The notes under the pieces: model-generated | Seen by the model: the letters and a program-made list of their open reading frames with translations, nothing else | Database searches by the model: none | What the model was told of the DNA's origin: nothing | Position numbers and translations under genes: made by a program | Origin: CAYUPI01 sp964446585 | GTDB lineage: Bacteria; Verrucomicrobiota; Verrucomicrobiia; Limisphaerales; UBA8199 | DNA length: 64,000 bases | Assembly (NCBI GenBank): GCA_964446585.1 | Contig: CAYUPI010000004.1 | Location: 124,001-188,000, forward strand | Reading direction: 5' to 3' | Shown here: piece after piece, positions 41,296 to 48,709 of the stretch | Numbering within the stretch: the first letter of the stretch is position 1 | Layout: the number at the start of each line of letters is the position of its first letter

Positions 41296-41769
41296 TTATT
41301 TGCGAGCCATCGCCACGCGGCCCGTGCGAGTCAAATCCAATACTCCGAATGTTTTCATCAGGCTCAGGAATTTCTCCACTTTGCTTTCGTCGCCCGTGAC
41401 CTCGATCGTAAGGCTTTTGGGTTGCACATCGACAATTTTCGAACGGAAGATGTCGGTAATTTGCATGACTTCAGCGCGGGTCTTGGAATCGATGGTGACC
41501 TTCACCAACACTAACTCTCGATCAACGTATTCACCATCGCGAAAGTCCTGGACCTTGATGACATCAGCCAGTTTGTTCAGTTGTTTGACGATTTGTTCGA
41601 GCGTGGCATCGTCCCCGCGCGTGACGATAGTCATGCGCGAGGCTGTGGGGTCGGCGGTGGGCGCCACGTTGAGCGAATCAATGTTATAGCCCCGGCCGCT
41701 GAACAATCCGGCCACGCGCGTCAACACGCCGAATTTATTTTCCACCAAAACCGAGATGGTATGCCGCAT
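41296..41769 (-). CDS. ilvN: Acetolactate synthase small (regulatory) subunit
   Basis: A 157-residue regulatory subunit that binds valine and stimulates the catalytic subunit. An N-terminal ACT domain (HTISVLVENKFGVLTRVAGLFSGRGYNIDSLNVAPT) is followed by the usual C-terminal domain (SLTIEVTGDESKVEKFLSLMKTFGVLDLTRTGRVAMAR). The length is normal for the family. The catalytic subunit gene is not adjacent: upstream on the same strand is a metallo-beta-lactamase fold gene, so the large subunit must lie elsewhere. Confidence 0.94.
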   Translation of the reverse strand: MRHTISVLVENKFGVLTRVAGLFSGRGYNIDSLNVAPTADPTASRMTIVTRGDDATLEQIVKQLNKLADVIKVQDFRDGEYVDRELVLVKVTIDSKTRAEVMQITDIFRSKIVDVQPKSLTIEVTGDESKVEKFLSLMKTFGVLDLTRTGRVAMARK

Positions 41770-41821
41770 AAGACCCCGAGCCCAGTCGAGGCGCGCAAGA
41801 TTACGCTCGCCCTGGGGCTGG

Positions 41822-42646
41822 TCAAGTGAAGAACGGATTGTGGCCTTTTTCCTCGACGACTGTGGTCAGCGGGCCGTGCCCCGGACAAATCAGCGTTTCG
41901 GGTGGCAGCGACAGAATCTGGTCCCGCACTTTTTGTTTGGCCAGGTCCCACGACTGATTGCCGCGTCCAATCGAGCCGGCGAAAATCGCATCGCCAACGA
42001 TCGCCACGTGCGGCGCGTCTTCCGGCCAGGTGCCAACGATGTACGTGACGCCATCCTCCGCATGGCCGGGCGTGTCGCGATGTGTGATCCGCAAACTCCC
42101 CAGGTGAATGAAATCATTTGGCCGATTTCGCTGATCCACTGGAGCACTCTTCGAGCTGGAGTGCGCGCGCACTTTGGGAAATTTTTCGCGCACCGCGCCG
42201 ACTCCGGCGATGTGGTCGGGGTGCGTGTGGGTGATGAAAAGATGCCGGAGCTGAAGTCCGTTTTCGGCGATCAACTTCAGGGCCGGCGTGGCGTCCCACC
42301 CTGTGTCGAACAGCGCTGCCTCACGCGAGACCTCGTCCCAGATCAGGTAACAATTGACAGTGATTCCATCTCCGGCGGTGGTCAGAACTCGCAATTCGCG
42401 CCAGGTATTCAGTTCTTTCTCGGTGGGCAGCCAGCCTTGGGCAATGCCTTCCAACTTGCCCGGATGCAACCCAATCAACGCGCCTAATTGATTGAAGTCA
42501 GGCTTTTTGGCGTACTGGCCGGATTCCTCGAGCGCACTCAGCTCCGGCTCCGCGAGGCCCGCAGCTTTGGCCGCCGCCGCGGCCGGGACATTGGACATAG
42601 CGCGGGCCTTGCGGATGATATCTCCTAAATGATCTTCCAGGTTCAT
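41822..42646 (-). CDS. HTH-domain / metallo-beta-lactamase fusion hydrolase
   Basis: A 274-residue protein. Residues 1-70 look like an XRE-type helix-turn-helix (LGDIIRKARAMSNVPAAAAAKAAGLAEPELSALEESG). Residues 85-274 are a metallo-beta-lactamase fold with the metal motif HTHPDH (H140, H142, D144, H145), a later GHAEDGVTYI, GDAIFAGSIGR and CPGHGPLTTV, the glyoxalase II-like subgroup. The fusion of an HTH with this hydrolase is unusual; the HTH might regulate or simply pack on the enzyme. The substrate is unknown (thioester or persulfide are possible). It is 52 bases upstream of ilvN on the same strand. Confidence 0.75.
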   Translation of the reverse strand: MNLEDHLGDIIRKARAMSNVPAAAAAKAAGLAEPELSALEESGQYAKKPDFNQLGALIGLHPGKLEGIAQGWLPTEKELNTWRELRVLTTAGDGITVNCYLIWDEVSREAALFDTGWDATPALKLIAENGLQLRHLFITHTHPDHIAGVGAVREKFPKVRAHSSSKSAPVDQRNRPNDFIHLGSLRITHRDTPGHAEDGVTYIVGTWPEDAPHVAIVGDAIFAGSIGRGNQSWDLAKQKVRDQILSLPPETLICPGHGPLTTVVEEKGHNPFFT

Positions 42647-42703
42647 GGTTCAAACGGTAGCCGCGCGTGCGGGGAGTTCAAGATTTAGGTGACGTCATCT
42701 GGC

Positions 42704-43825
42704 TCACATTCGGTCAGGAATCGCTCGCGCCACTTGCTCGCTCAACCGCTCCAGCCAGTAGGCCCCTCTGGCCTTGGCCTCCTCCTCGTCGGCTACTTCC
42801 GTCAAAGCGCGAACATATCTGAAAGCGTGCCTTACTCGAGCGCTGCGAGTGACCGCGCCTGCGAGGCCAATGCAGGGAATCCCCAAGTCCTGACAACGCA
42901 CGGCTATTTGACCAACGCCTTTGCCCATGAGCGTGGATTGATCGATCGCCCCCTCACCGGTGACCACCAGATCGGCCGAGCGCAACCGCAGCTCGAGCGC
43001 CGCTGAGCGAGCGAACAGATCAAAGCCCGGCACCAATCGCGCGTCAGCAAACGCCATCAGACCAAAGCCCAATCCGCCGGCTGCTCCTGCGCCCGGCACA
43101 CGGCTGAAATCACGGCCGAATCTCATTTTAACGATTCTCCTTAGCCGGTTCAGGCAGCACTCCGCTAGCGGAAAGTCTTCCGGCCGCAGGCCCTTTTGTG
43201 GGCCGTAGATCCTGGTGGCACCGCGACTGCCGAGTAGAGGATTTTGCACATCCACGGCTACTACAACTTCATGGAACCAGCGCCGGTGATTCGGCGGCCG
43301 AAGTCGAGCCAGTCTCACCAAGTCAGGCCAATGTTCGATCCCGCGCTCAGTTCCATCCAGAAACTTCCAACCGAGAGCTCGGGCCAGGCCAAAACCGGCA
43401 TCATTGGTCGCGCTGCCGCCGATGCCGACGAGACATCGCCTTGCTCCTTTGCGTTTCGCTGCTCGGAACACGGCGCCCAATCCAAATGTATCCAGTTCGA
43501 ACGGGTGAAATTTCTTCGCCGGCAGCATCGACAGGCCGATCACGCGCGCCGATTCGATGATGGCGGTCCGGCTCTTCGGCTCCCACCACCACGGAGCCGG
43601 GCAAGGACGATGCGCCGCGTCCACCGTTCGAACCTGTTGACGTCTGGCGCCGAGCAAGCCGCTCATGACCTCGCCAAATCCTTCTCCACCGTCGCTCATC
43701 GGCAGCAGAGTCAATTGGTCTTGCGGCCGGGCCCTGATCCAGCCGTGGCGAATCGCTTCGGCCGCCGCGCGCGCGGTCAAAGTTCCTTTGAACTTGTCGG
43801 GGATTATTAGGACTTTCAGCCGCAT
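42704..43825 (-). CDS. glxK: Glycerate kinase (GlxK/GarK type)
   Basis: A 373-residue kinase making phosphoglycerate from glycerate and ATP. Type-1 glycerate kinase strings: IIPDKFKGTLTARAAAEAI at the start, PMSDGGEGFGEVM, IIESARVIGL, GIGGSATNDAGFG and PGAGAAGGLGFG. Glyoxylate from the ureide pathway at 12-25 kb could reach glycerate through glyoxylate carboligase and tartronate semialdehyde reductase, but neither gene is in the window, so the link is only an inference. Confidence 0.9.
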   Translation of the reverse strand: MRLKVLIIPDKFKGTLTARAAAEAIRHGWIRARPQDQLTLLPMSDGGEGFGEVMSGLLGARRQQVRTVDAAHRPCPAPWWWEPKSRTAIIESARVIGLSMLPAKKFHPFELDTFGLGAVFRAAKRKGARRCLVGIGGSATNDAGFGLARALGWKFLDGTERGIEHWPDLVRLARLRPPNHRRWFHEVVVAVDVQNPLLGSRGATRIYGPQKGLRPEDFPLAECCLNRLRRIVKMRFGRDFSRVPGAGAAGGLGFGLMAFADARLVPGFDLFARSAALELRLRSADLVVTGEGAIDQSTLMGKGVGQIAVRCQDLGIPCIGLAGAVTRSARVRHAFRYVRALTEVADEEEAKARGAYWLERLSEQVARAIPDRM

Positions 43826-43890
43826 GATTCTGAAAATTTGGCGTTGAACTTGAACGCCGCTATGGCAAATTGAATAACGATCTCTAAACT

Positions 43891-44229
43891 ATGAACAAAC
43901 CAAAGATTATTGCCTACCTAAAACCGAGTTGCGGCTGGAGTCAGGGTGTGCGCGCGGTGCTGCGTCAGTACGACTTACCGTTCGAGGACCGTGACATCAT
44001 CAACGACCCGGCCCAACGCCAGGAAATGATCGAGAAGAGCGGGCAGATGCTCAGTCCGTGTGTGGAGATCAACGGCCGCATGCTTGCAGACATCAGCGGT
44101 GAGGAAGTCGAAGCCTATCTTCTCGCAAACAGTTTGGTGGCGCGCACTGATCGGCAGCCGGATGCTCCGACCAATCAGCCCTGCGCGCACGAGCTGCCCG
44201 AGGCAGCCCCGCTGCATTTCCGACGGTAG
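43891..44229 (+). CDS. Glutaredoxin-like protein with a CGWS site
   Basis: A 112-residue thioredoxin-fold protein. The active-site string is C14-G-W-S17, a monothiol-type CxxS in place of CPYC/CGFS. The cis-proline loop is seen as MLSPCVEINGRMLADISGEEVEAYL. A tail of about 30 residues after the fold contains one Cys and one His (QPCAHE). It might act in glutathione-linked reduction or iron-sulfur transfer; the unusual site makes the role open. It is transcribed alone, 64 bases ahead of panC. Confidence 0.78.
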   Translation: MNKPKIIAYLKPSCGWSQGVRAVLRQYDLPFEDRDIINDPAQRQEMIEKSGQMLSPCVEINGRMLADISGEEVEAYLLANSLVARTDRQPDAPTNQPCAHELPEAAPLHFRR

Positions 44230-44292
44230 ATTCTGGTCCTCTCGCCCCTCAATTAGATTGATCCTTGACTGGGGCTTCGCCACGCTCCGGCC

Positions 44293-45159
44293 ATGGAAGT
44301 GGTGAGGTCGATTGCGACCATGCAGCGCCTGGCCAGCAATTGGCGGCGGCGGGGCGTGCGGGTGGGTCTCGTCCCGACAATGGGATTTCTTCACCCGGGT
44401 CACTTAAGCCTGGTCAAACGCGCCCGCAAATTGGCAGGACCCCGTGGCCAGGTCGTTGTCAGTATTTATGTCAATCCCACGCAGTTTGGGCCGCGCGAGG
44501 ATTTCTCAAGGTATCCGCGCGATCTGAGCCGGGACCTGCGACTTTGTCGCGCGGAAAAAGTTGATGTGGTCTTTGCGCCGAAGGATCGGGACATGTATCC
44601 GTCGAATGGAGCCGGACCGTTCACCTCCTACGTGGTGGAAGAAAGCCTTTCGGCCGCGATGGAAGGAGCGTCACGGCCCACGCATTTTCGAGGCGTCACC
44701 ACCGTGGTCGCCAAACTGTTCAATATCGTGCATCCGACTTTCGCCGTGTTCGGCGCCAAAGATTACCAACAGGCGGCGATTGTGAAACGTATGGTGCGCG
44801 ATCTGAATTTTCCTTTGGGAATTGCGGTAGCGCCGATTTGCCGCGAGCCGGATGGCTTGGCGATGAGTTCCCGCAACCGCTTCCTCAAGGGAGACTTACG
44901 GATGCAAGCCACGGTGCTGCGGCGCTCGATAGAAAAGGTTCATGCTGCCTTGAGAAGGGCATCCCGGCCGCTTCCGGCAGCAAAGCTGAAGCGGGAAGTC
45001 AAAGACATGGTTAAGAAAGCATCGGGCGCGCGCCTGGATTACGTCGAGTTCTTCGAGTCGAACACGCTGGAACCGGTGCGCAACGTCGTTCGTGGCACGC
45101 ACATGGCGCTGGCCGTTTTCTTTGGCAAAACACGGCTGATTGATAACTCGCGCCTCTGA
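44293..45159 (+). CDS. panC: Pantothenate synthetase
   Basis: A 288-residue enzyme joining pantoate and beta-alanine with ATP. Adenylate-forming signatures are visible: VPTMGFLHPGHLSLVKRAR with H34 and H37, VVSIYVNPTQFGPREDFSRYPR, FGAKDYQQ, and the KMSKS-like loop DGLAMSSRNRFL. Its stop is followed within 16 bases by nadB, so the two cofactor genes are likely co-transcribed. Beta-alanine could come from uracil breakdown by the island at 7-13 kb (inference). Confidence 0.95.
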   Translation: MEVVRSIATMQRLASNWRRRGVRVGLVPTMGFLHPGHLSLVKRARKLAGPRGQVVVSIYVNPTQFGPREDFSRYPRDLSRDLRLCRAEKVDVVFAPKDRDMYPSNGAGPFTSYVVEESLSAAMEGASRPTHFRGVTTVVAKLFNIVHPTFAVFGAKDYQQAAIVKRMVRDLNFPLGIAVAPICREPDGLAMSSRNRFLKGDLRMQATVLRRSIEKVHAALRRASRPLPAAKLKREVKDMVKKASGARLDYVEFFESNTLEPVRNVVRGTHMALAVFFGKTRLIDNSRL

Positions 45160-45174
45160 GTGACGTGGGCTTCC

Positions 45175-46776
45175 ATGAAGAATTTTGACTTTCTGGTTTT
45201 GGGCAGCGGTATAGCCGGTCTCACGTTTGCATTGAAAGTCGCGTCGCGCGGGCGCGTCGCGATCATCACCAAGAAGGATCGGGCCGAGTCGAACACGAAC
45301 TATGCGCAGGGGGGCATCGCCGCAGTCACGAGCCAGGAGGATTCTTTCGAGCTCCACGTCCGCGACACGCTCCAGGCCGGGGCCGGATTGTGCCAGGAAT
45401 CCGTCGTTCGGACTATCGTCCAGGAGGGACCGGCCCGGATCGCCGAGTTGATCGAGCTGGGCATGCACTTTTCAGAGCGGGAAGTTCCGCGCTCACACGG
45501 TGCGCGCGAGCTGGATTTGGGAAAAGAGGGTGGTCATTCGAAGCGCAGGATTCTGCATGCGCAGGATGTGACCGGACGCGAAGTGGAGCGGGCGTTGCTG
45601 GCGGCAGTGGCCGAGCGGCCGAACATTCACACCTTCGAGAACCATTTCGCGATTGATCTGGTGACGAGTCAGAAACTCGGCGCGGGCGGCGACAACCGCT
45701 GCCTGGGCGTCTATGTGTTGGATAAGGCCCCAGGCCAGGTCGAAACGTTCGCGGCTCCGGTGACGCTGCTGGCCACGGGCGGCTGCGGCAAAGTGTACCT
45801 CTACACAACTAATCCGGACATTGCCACGGGCGATGGCGTGGCGATGGCCTATCGCGCCGGGGCGACGGTGTCCAACATGGAGTTCATCCAGTTCCATCCC
45901 ACGTGCCTCTATCACCCGAAAGCGAAATCGTTCCTGATCAGCGAAGCAGTGCGCGGGGAAGGCGGCGTGCTCAAGACCATCAATGGCGTCGAATTCATGG
46001 ACCAGTACCACCCGCTCAAATCACTCGCGCCACGCGACGTTGTCGCTCGCGCCATCGACAGCGAGATGAAACAGAGCGGCGCCGACTACGTCCTGCTCGA
46101 CATCACCCACAAGCCCGCCCAATTTATCATCGAGCGCTTCCCGAACATCTATCAGACCTGCCTCCGGTACGGAATCGACATCACGAAAGAACCGATTCCC
46201 GTCGTGCCTGCGGCGCACTATCAGTGCGGCGGCGTGCGCACCAACATCGATGGCGAGACGGACATTAGCGGGCTCTACGCGGTAGGCGAAGTGGCCTGTA
46301 CTGGACTGCACGGGGCCAATCGTTTGGCCAGCAACTCGCTGCTGGAAGCGCTCGTCTGCGCTCACCGGGCGGCCCAACGAGTCGTCTCCGGCACACTGCG
46401 GAGCTATGAATTATCAATTCCCCTTTGGCACTCCGGCCGGGCGGACAACCCGGATGAAATGGTGGTTGTGTCCCACAACTGGGAAGAAATTCGTCGCGCG
46501 ATGTGGGACTATGTCGGAATTGTTCGCACCGATAAGCGCCTGCAGCGGGCACACAAACGGATCGCGAACCTGCAAGAAGAGATCCAGCAGTATTACTGGG
46601 ATTTCATCGTGACGACCGACCTGCTCGAACTGCGCAACATTGCGACCGTGGCGGAGTTGATCGTGACCAGTGCTTTGTTGCGGCCGGAGAGTCGTGGATT
46701 GAATTACAATCTGGATTATCCCGAGCCGAATCCTGTGTGGGCACAGAAGGACACGATGCTTCGGAAAGAGACATAG
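45175..46776 (+). CDS. nadB: L-aspartate oxidase
   Basis: A 533-residue FAD enzyme that oxidises aspartate to iminoaspartate for NAD synthesis. The FAD motif is VLGSGIAGLTFALKVA, followed by NYAQGGIAAV, the active-site region FIQFHPTCLY, AARG-equivalent RDVVARAID, PAAHYQCGGVRTN and LHGANRLASNSLLEA, then a helical C-terminal domain. ATG 45175 is preferred; a GTG at 45160 immediately after the panC stop would add five residues. nadA is not present nearby. Confidence 0.94.
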   Translation: MKNFDFLVLGSGIAGLTFALKVASRGRVAIITKKDRAESNTNYAQGGIAAVTSQEDSFELHVRDTLQAGAGLCQESVVRTIVQEGPARIAELIELGMHFSEREVPRSHGARELDLGKEGGHSKRRILHAQDVTGREVERALLAAVAERPNIHTFENHFAIDLVTSQKLGAGGDNRCLGVYVLDKAPGQVETFAAPVTLLATGGCGKVYLYTTNPDIATGDGVAMAYRAGATVSNMEFIQFHPTCLYHPKAKSFLISEAVRGEGGVLKTINGVEFMDQYHPLKSLAPRDVVARAIDSEMKQSGADYVLLDITHKPAQFIIERFPNIYQTCLRYGIDITKEPIPVVPAAHYQCGGVRTNIDGETDISGLYAVGEVACTGLHGANRLASNSLLEALVCAHRAAQRVVSGTLRSYELSIPLWHSGRADNPDEMVVVSHNWEEIRRAMWDYVGIVRTDKRLQRAHKRIANLQEEIQQYYWDFIVTTDLLELRNIATVAELIVTSALLRPESRGLNYNLDYPEPNPVWAQKDTMLRKET

Positions 46777-46816
46777 AGCGCGCACTAAAAGCCGGAGGAA
46801 CGCCGGAGTCCCGGCT

Positions 46817-47359
46817 TCAGAAACGGAAGCTCATCTTCAGATAAAGCCATTCTGATTCCAGGACGCCCGCGCCGTTGGTTCGCGAACGTCCGAAGATGTC
46901 GTCCGGGAAGATTCGGCCGAAGCCCGTTCCCAAAGCGGCCCAGACCTGGTAAGAATTTCGGGAAGGCATTCTCTTAAAGAGTAGCATGACTGTGCTGTCG
47001 CGCTTCAATTCCATCTGCGCCGCATCTCTCCGCGAAAACCTGTCGGGCCGGAACTCGTCCGTGTAACCGAAGAGCTGCGGAACCTGGGAATCGGCGCTTT
47101 CAGGCGCGACGTTATGCAAGGCTTCGGCAGGTCGGGCGTAGTAGGTGAATCGACTCGACGAGAGGAGCTGGCCAGCATCCAACTCATTCGGAATCTGTTC
47201 TTCGGCTGGAATACTCGAGCAACAGAGGCAGACCACAACACCGATAACAGTTAGAGGAAAGAAGCGTCGTCGAATTTGGTCCTGACGCCCCGCGCCCGCG
47301 GCTGCCGGACTTGGCAATGCCGCACGGTGCTTAGTCTTGCACTCGAACTGGAAACTCAT
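46817..47359 (-). CDS. Hypothetical exported protein
   Basis: A 180-residue protein of unknown function. A basic stretch RRRFF leads into a hydrophobic segment (PLTVIGVVVCLCCSSIPAEE) that would be a signal peptide after an unusually long n-region if ATG 47359 is right; a start closer to RRRFF is possible. The C-terminal half has repeated amphipathic strands and ends in YLKMSFRF, like the closing strand of an outer-membrane beta-barrel. It might be the remnant or short form of such a barrel. No neighbour gives a clue. Confidence 0.45.
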   Translation of the reverse strand: MSFQFECKTKHRAALPSPAAAGAGRQDQIRRRFFPLTVIGVVVCLCCSSIPAEEQIPNELDAGQLLSSSRFTYYARPAEALHNVAPESADSQVPQLFGYTDEFRPDRFSRRDAAQMELKRDSTVMLLFKRMPSRNSYQVWAALGTGFGRIFPDDIFGRSRTNGAGVLESEWLYLKMSFRF

Positions 47360-47449
47360 GCTCCACTGGCAGCACCTCGGATGCCAAGGCCTCCTGTCGT
47401 CTGGAGCTCCCAAGGGATTGTGGCAGGCGACGTAAAGCACGCTTCGACC

Positions 47450-47470
47450 GATTTTGGATTCTGGATTTGT
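47450..47470. repeat. Short 7-base word tract upstream of the aquaporin gene
   Basis: GATTTTG, GATTCTG, GATTTGT in register. It resembles one arm of the larger arrays. Confidence 0.45.
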
Positions 47471-47595
47471 AGAACTGAGCCGTCCGGCAGCGTCTGGCAC
47501 GAATACTCGGGAAATTGAAATCTTGTACGCATTTGGGACAGTATTTCGGCGGCGCTTGACATCCTGCCGTTTCCCTACACAGTGCAGCCATTGCC

Positions 47596-48222
47596 ATGAA
47601 AAAATATATCACGGAGTTCATTGGTACCTTTTTTCTCGTGCTCACCATCGGTTGTTCGGTGCTGCTAGGTGGACCACACGTCGTGCCGCCTTTGGCTATC
47701 GGCTCCGTCCTGATGGTAATGGTTTACGCGGGTGGCCACATTTCCGGCGCTCACTACAATCCCGCTGTTACGCTCGGCGTGTTTCTGCGCGGCCGATGCC
47801 CCGTCAAGGATGTTGTTCCCTATTGGCTGGCGCAGTTGCTCGCGGCATTGCTGGCTGCCGTTGCCTTGAGTTACCTGAAGGGCGAGGCGCAGGCGAACCC
47901 GATAGCACTGAAAGTAGGTCCGGCGCTGCTCGCCGAATTTCTGTTCACCTTCGCGCTGGTTTACGTCGTGCTCAACTGTGCCACCGCCAAGGCCAACGCG
48001 GGCAACTCCTTTTATGGGCTGGCGATCGGTTTTACCGTAATGACAGGGGCGTTCACCGTCGGCACCGTATCCGGCGCGGCCTTCAACCCGGCAGTGGCCG
48101 TGGGCATTACCCTTATGGGGTTTTCCGCCTGGTCAAACATTTGGGTGTATTTCCTGGCTAACTTAAGCGCCGGGGTCGCTGGCGCCGCGATGTTTAATCT
48201 CCTTAACCCGGAAGATGCGTAG
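47596..48222 (+). CDS. Aquaporin-family (MIP) channel lacking the selectivity-filter arginine
   Basis: A 208-residue inner-membrane channel with six predicted helices. Both half-helix motifs are present: HYNPAVT (NPA 55-57) and AFNPAVAVG (NPA 164-166). In AqpZ and GlpF the second NPA is followed by Arg, which forms the ar/R filter; here the residue is Val. The first motif is preceded by GGHISGAH as usual. The pore may therefore pass other small neutral solutes, or ammonia, rather than only water (inference). It is monocistronic and convergent with the haem lipoprotein gene. Confidence 0.87.
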   Translation: MKKYITEFIGTFFLVLTIGCSVLLGGPHVVPPLAIGSVLMVMVYAGGHISGAHYNPAVTLGVFLRGRCPVKDVVPYWLAQLLAALLAAVALSYLKGEAQANPIALKVGPALLAEFLFTFALVYVVLNCATAKANAGNSFYGLAIGFTVMTGAFTVGTVSGAAFNPAVAVGITLMGFSAWSNIWVYFLANLSAGVAGAAMFNLLNPEDA

Positions 48223-48278
48223 CGTGCCTGAAGGGATTGAGGCGAGAAGACGCCGCAATGCTCGGACGAAGGCCGCTC

Positions 48279-48294
48279 GTTTCACGGTTGAAAC
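48279..48294. terminator. Small hairpin between convergent genes
   Basis: GTTTCA and TGAAAC pair around CGGT, between the aquaporin and haem lipoprotein ends. There is no T-run, so a terminator role is weakly supported. Confidence 0.3.
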
Positions 48295-48306
48295 GCGCGC
48301 GCCAGT

Positions 48307-48621
48307 TTAATGTGCGTCGGCCTTGCGGGGGCTGCGGAAGGTATCTTCAATATAACGAGAGAGCATCTCCTCTTGCTCAGGCGTGAGCTTGGATTTCCGG
48401 CTCATTTTGAGCATCCATTTGTGCCATTCCGCATCAGAATATTTTGCGGGGTCGTAGAACTTGTGGCACTTGGCGCACTTGGCGATGTAAAGCCGGCGCG
48501 CGACGCTTGCTTCGTCGGTAGGAGAATCAACCGCGACTGCCGGCCCCGCGCAGCCCGCCAGGGCCATGCCGCCTAGATTCAGGCACACGAGCAAAAGGTA
48601 CGCCCAGGTGGTCGGTTTCAT
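48307..48621 (-). CDS. Mono-haem c-type cytochrome lipoprotein
   Basis: A 104-residue protein. The ATG at 48621 opens a lipoprotein signal ending in LAGC (Cys24). One haem site is seen, C49-A-K-C52-H53, and a Met (MLKMSRKSKLTPEQEEM) could be the axial ligand. It lies 89 bases downstream of cusA on the same strand and may be part of the efflux operon. A periplasmic electron-transfer role is likely, the partner unknown; such small haem lipoproteins sometimes accompany copper or cytochrome oxidase functions. Confidence 0.75.
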   Translation of the reverse strand: MKPTTWAYLLLVCLNLGGMALAGCAGPAVAVDSPTDEASVARRLYIAKCAKCHKFYDPAKYSDAEWHKWMLKMSRKSKLTPEQEEMLSRYIEDTFRSPRKADAH

Positions 48622-48709
48622 CTTAAGAACTTCGCGCCAATCTTTATTGAGAATCAGTCTCAGTGTCAACTCTGAACCGCGCCCTGGCTTTGGCGCGAGC
48701 GCGAGGTTC

